Source: Bacteroidota bacterium
Lineage (GTDB): Bacteria; Bacteroidota; Bacteroidia; Bacteroidales; VadinHA17
DNA length: 6,390 nucleotides
Direction of reading: 5' to 3'
NCBI GenBank assembly: GCA_030642585.1
Contig: DAOWNN010000131.1
Span: 1 to 6,390, forward strand
The notes beneath the pieces are model-generated. The model ran no database searches. It was not told the DNA's origin and saw nothing but the letters and a program-made list of their open reading frames with translations. Of this stretch, positions 6,347 to 6,390 are shown in pieces (position 1 is the first letter of the stretch; every line of letters starts with the position of its first letter). A program made the position numbers and the translations under genes.

Positions 6347-6390
6347 CCTGCCTGCTGCGCCTTCGCGTAGCCGCTTCGGCAGAGCAAGGC
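6347..6390. repeat. GC-rich dispersed intergenic repeat, cut by the right edge
   Basis: A GC-rich block in otherwise AT-rich sequence begins CCTGCCTGCT and runs to the window end. GCC-TGCT (6350-6356) pairs with AGCA-GGC (6383-6390, bulged A at 6387), so it can fold into a long hairpin enclosing a segment with two CTTCG-containing half-units. The first ten bases are identical to 1760-1769. I recall similar CCTGCCTGC...CTTCGCGTAGC elements as common intergenic repeats in environmental Bacteroidota, but cannot confirm copy number here. Confidence 0.6.

Overview
The window suggests an AT-rich member of the Bacteroidota, probably an environmental Bacteroidia or Marinilabiliales-type organism. Four things point that way: promoter motifs of the Bacteroidota type (TTTG, about 20 bases, TAnnTTTG), near-absence of Shine-Dalgarno sequences, a very long multi-membrane-segment histidine kinase of a kind I associate with this phylum, and a secreted glycine-rich protein ending at the edge in a CEG...GGxPPY module typical of gliding-motility or type IX-secreted proteins. 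Phylum-level placement is fairly secure; anything finer is inference.

All three genes lie on the minus strand, so the window reads from right to left. At the right edge (about 6347-6390) is part of a GC-rich dispersed repeat. It is followed by a well-formed promoter (6237-6269) and rlmH (5723-6196), the 23S rRNA pseudouridine-1915 N3-methyltransferase. After 92 bases with no clear promoter comes a 1229-residue hybrid-free sensor histidine kinase (1941-5630). It has twelve predicted membrane segments, three extracytoplasmic regions, HAMP, HisKA and HATPase domains, and an NtrY-like H-box. No response regulator is visible. The spacing suggests, but does not prove, that rlmH and the kinase share a transcript.

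The 471-base gap 1470-1940 holds no credible gene. It contains degenerate intergenic repeats and hairpins, one of which shares a 10-base core with the right-edge repeat. The left 1469 bases are the N-terminal part of a secreted glycine-rich surface protein. It is open at the left edge and starts at TTG, so an ATG-only gene caller would miss it or lose its signal peptide.

The genes look like one housekeeping gene, one envelope-sensing regulator and one surface protein that happen to be neighbours. I see no CRISPR array, mobile-element gene, tRNA or rRNA, and no convincing evidence of a new multi-gene system. The most interesting points are the three-sensor kinase with a G8 tract inside its coding sequence, the two TTG starts, and the dispersed repeats.
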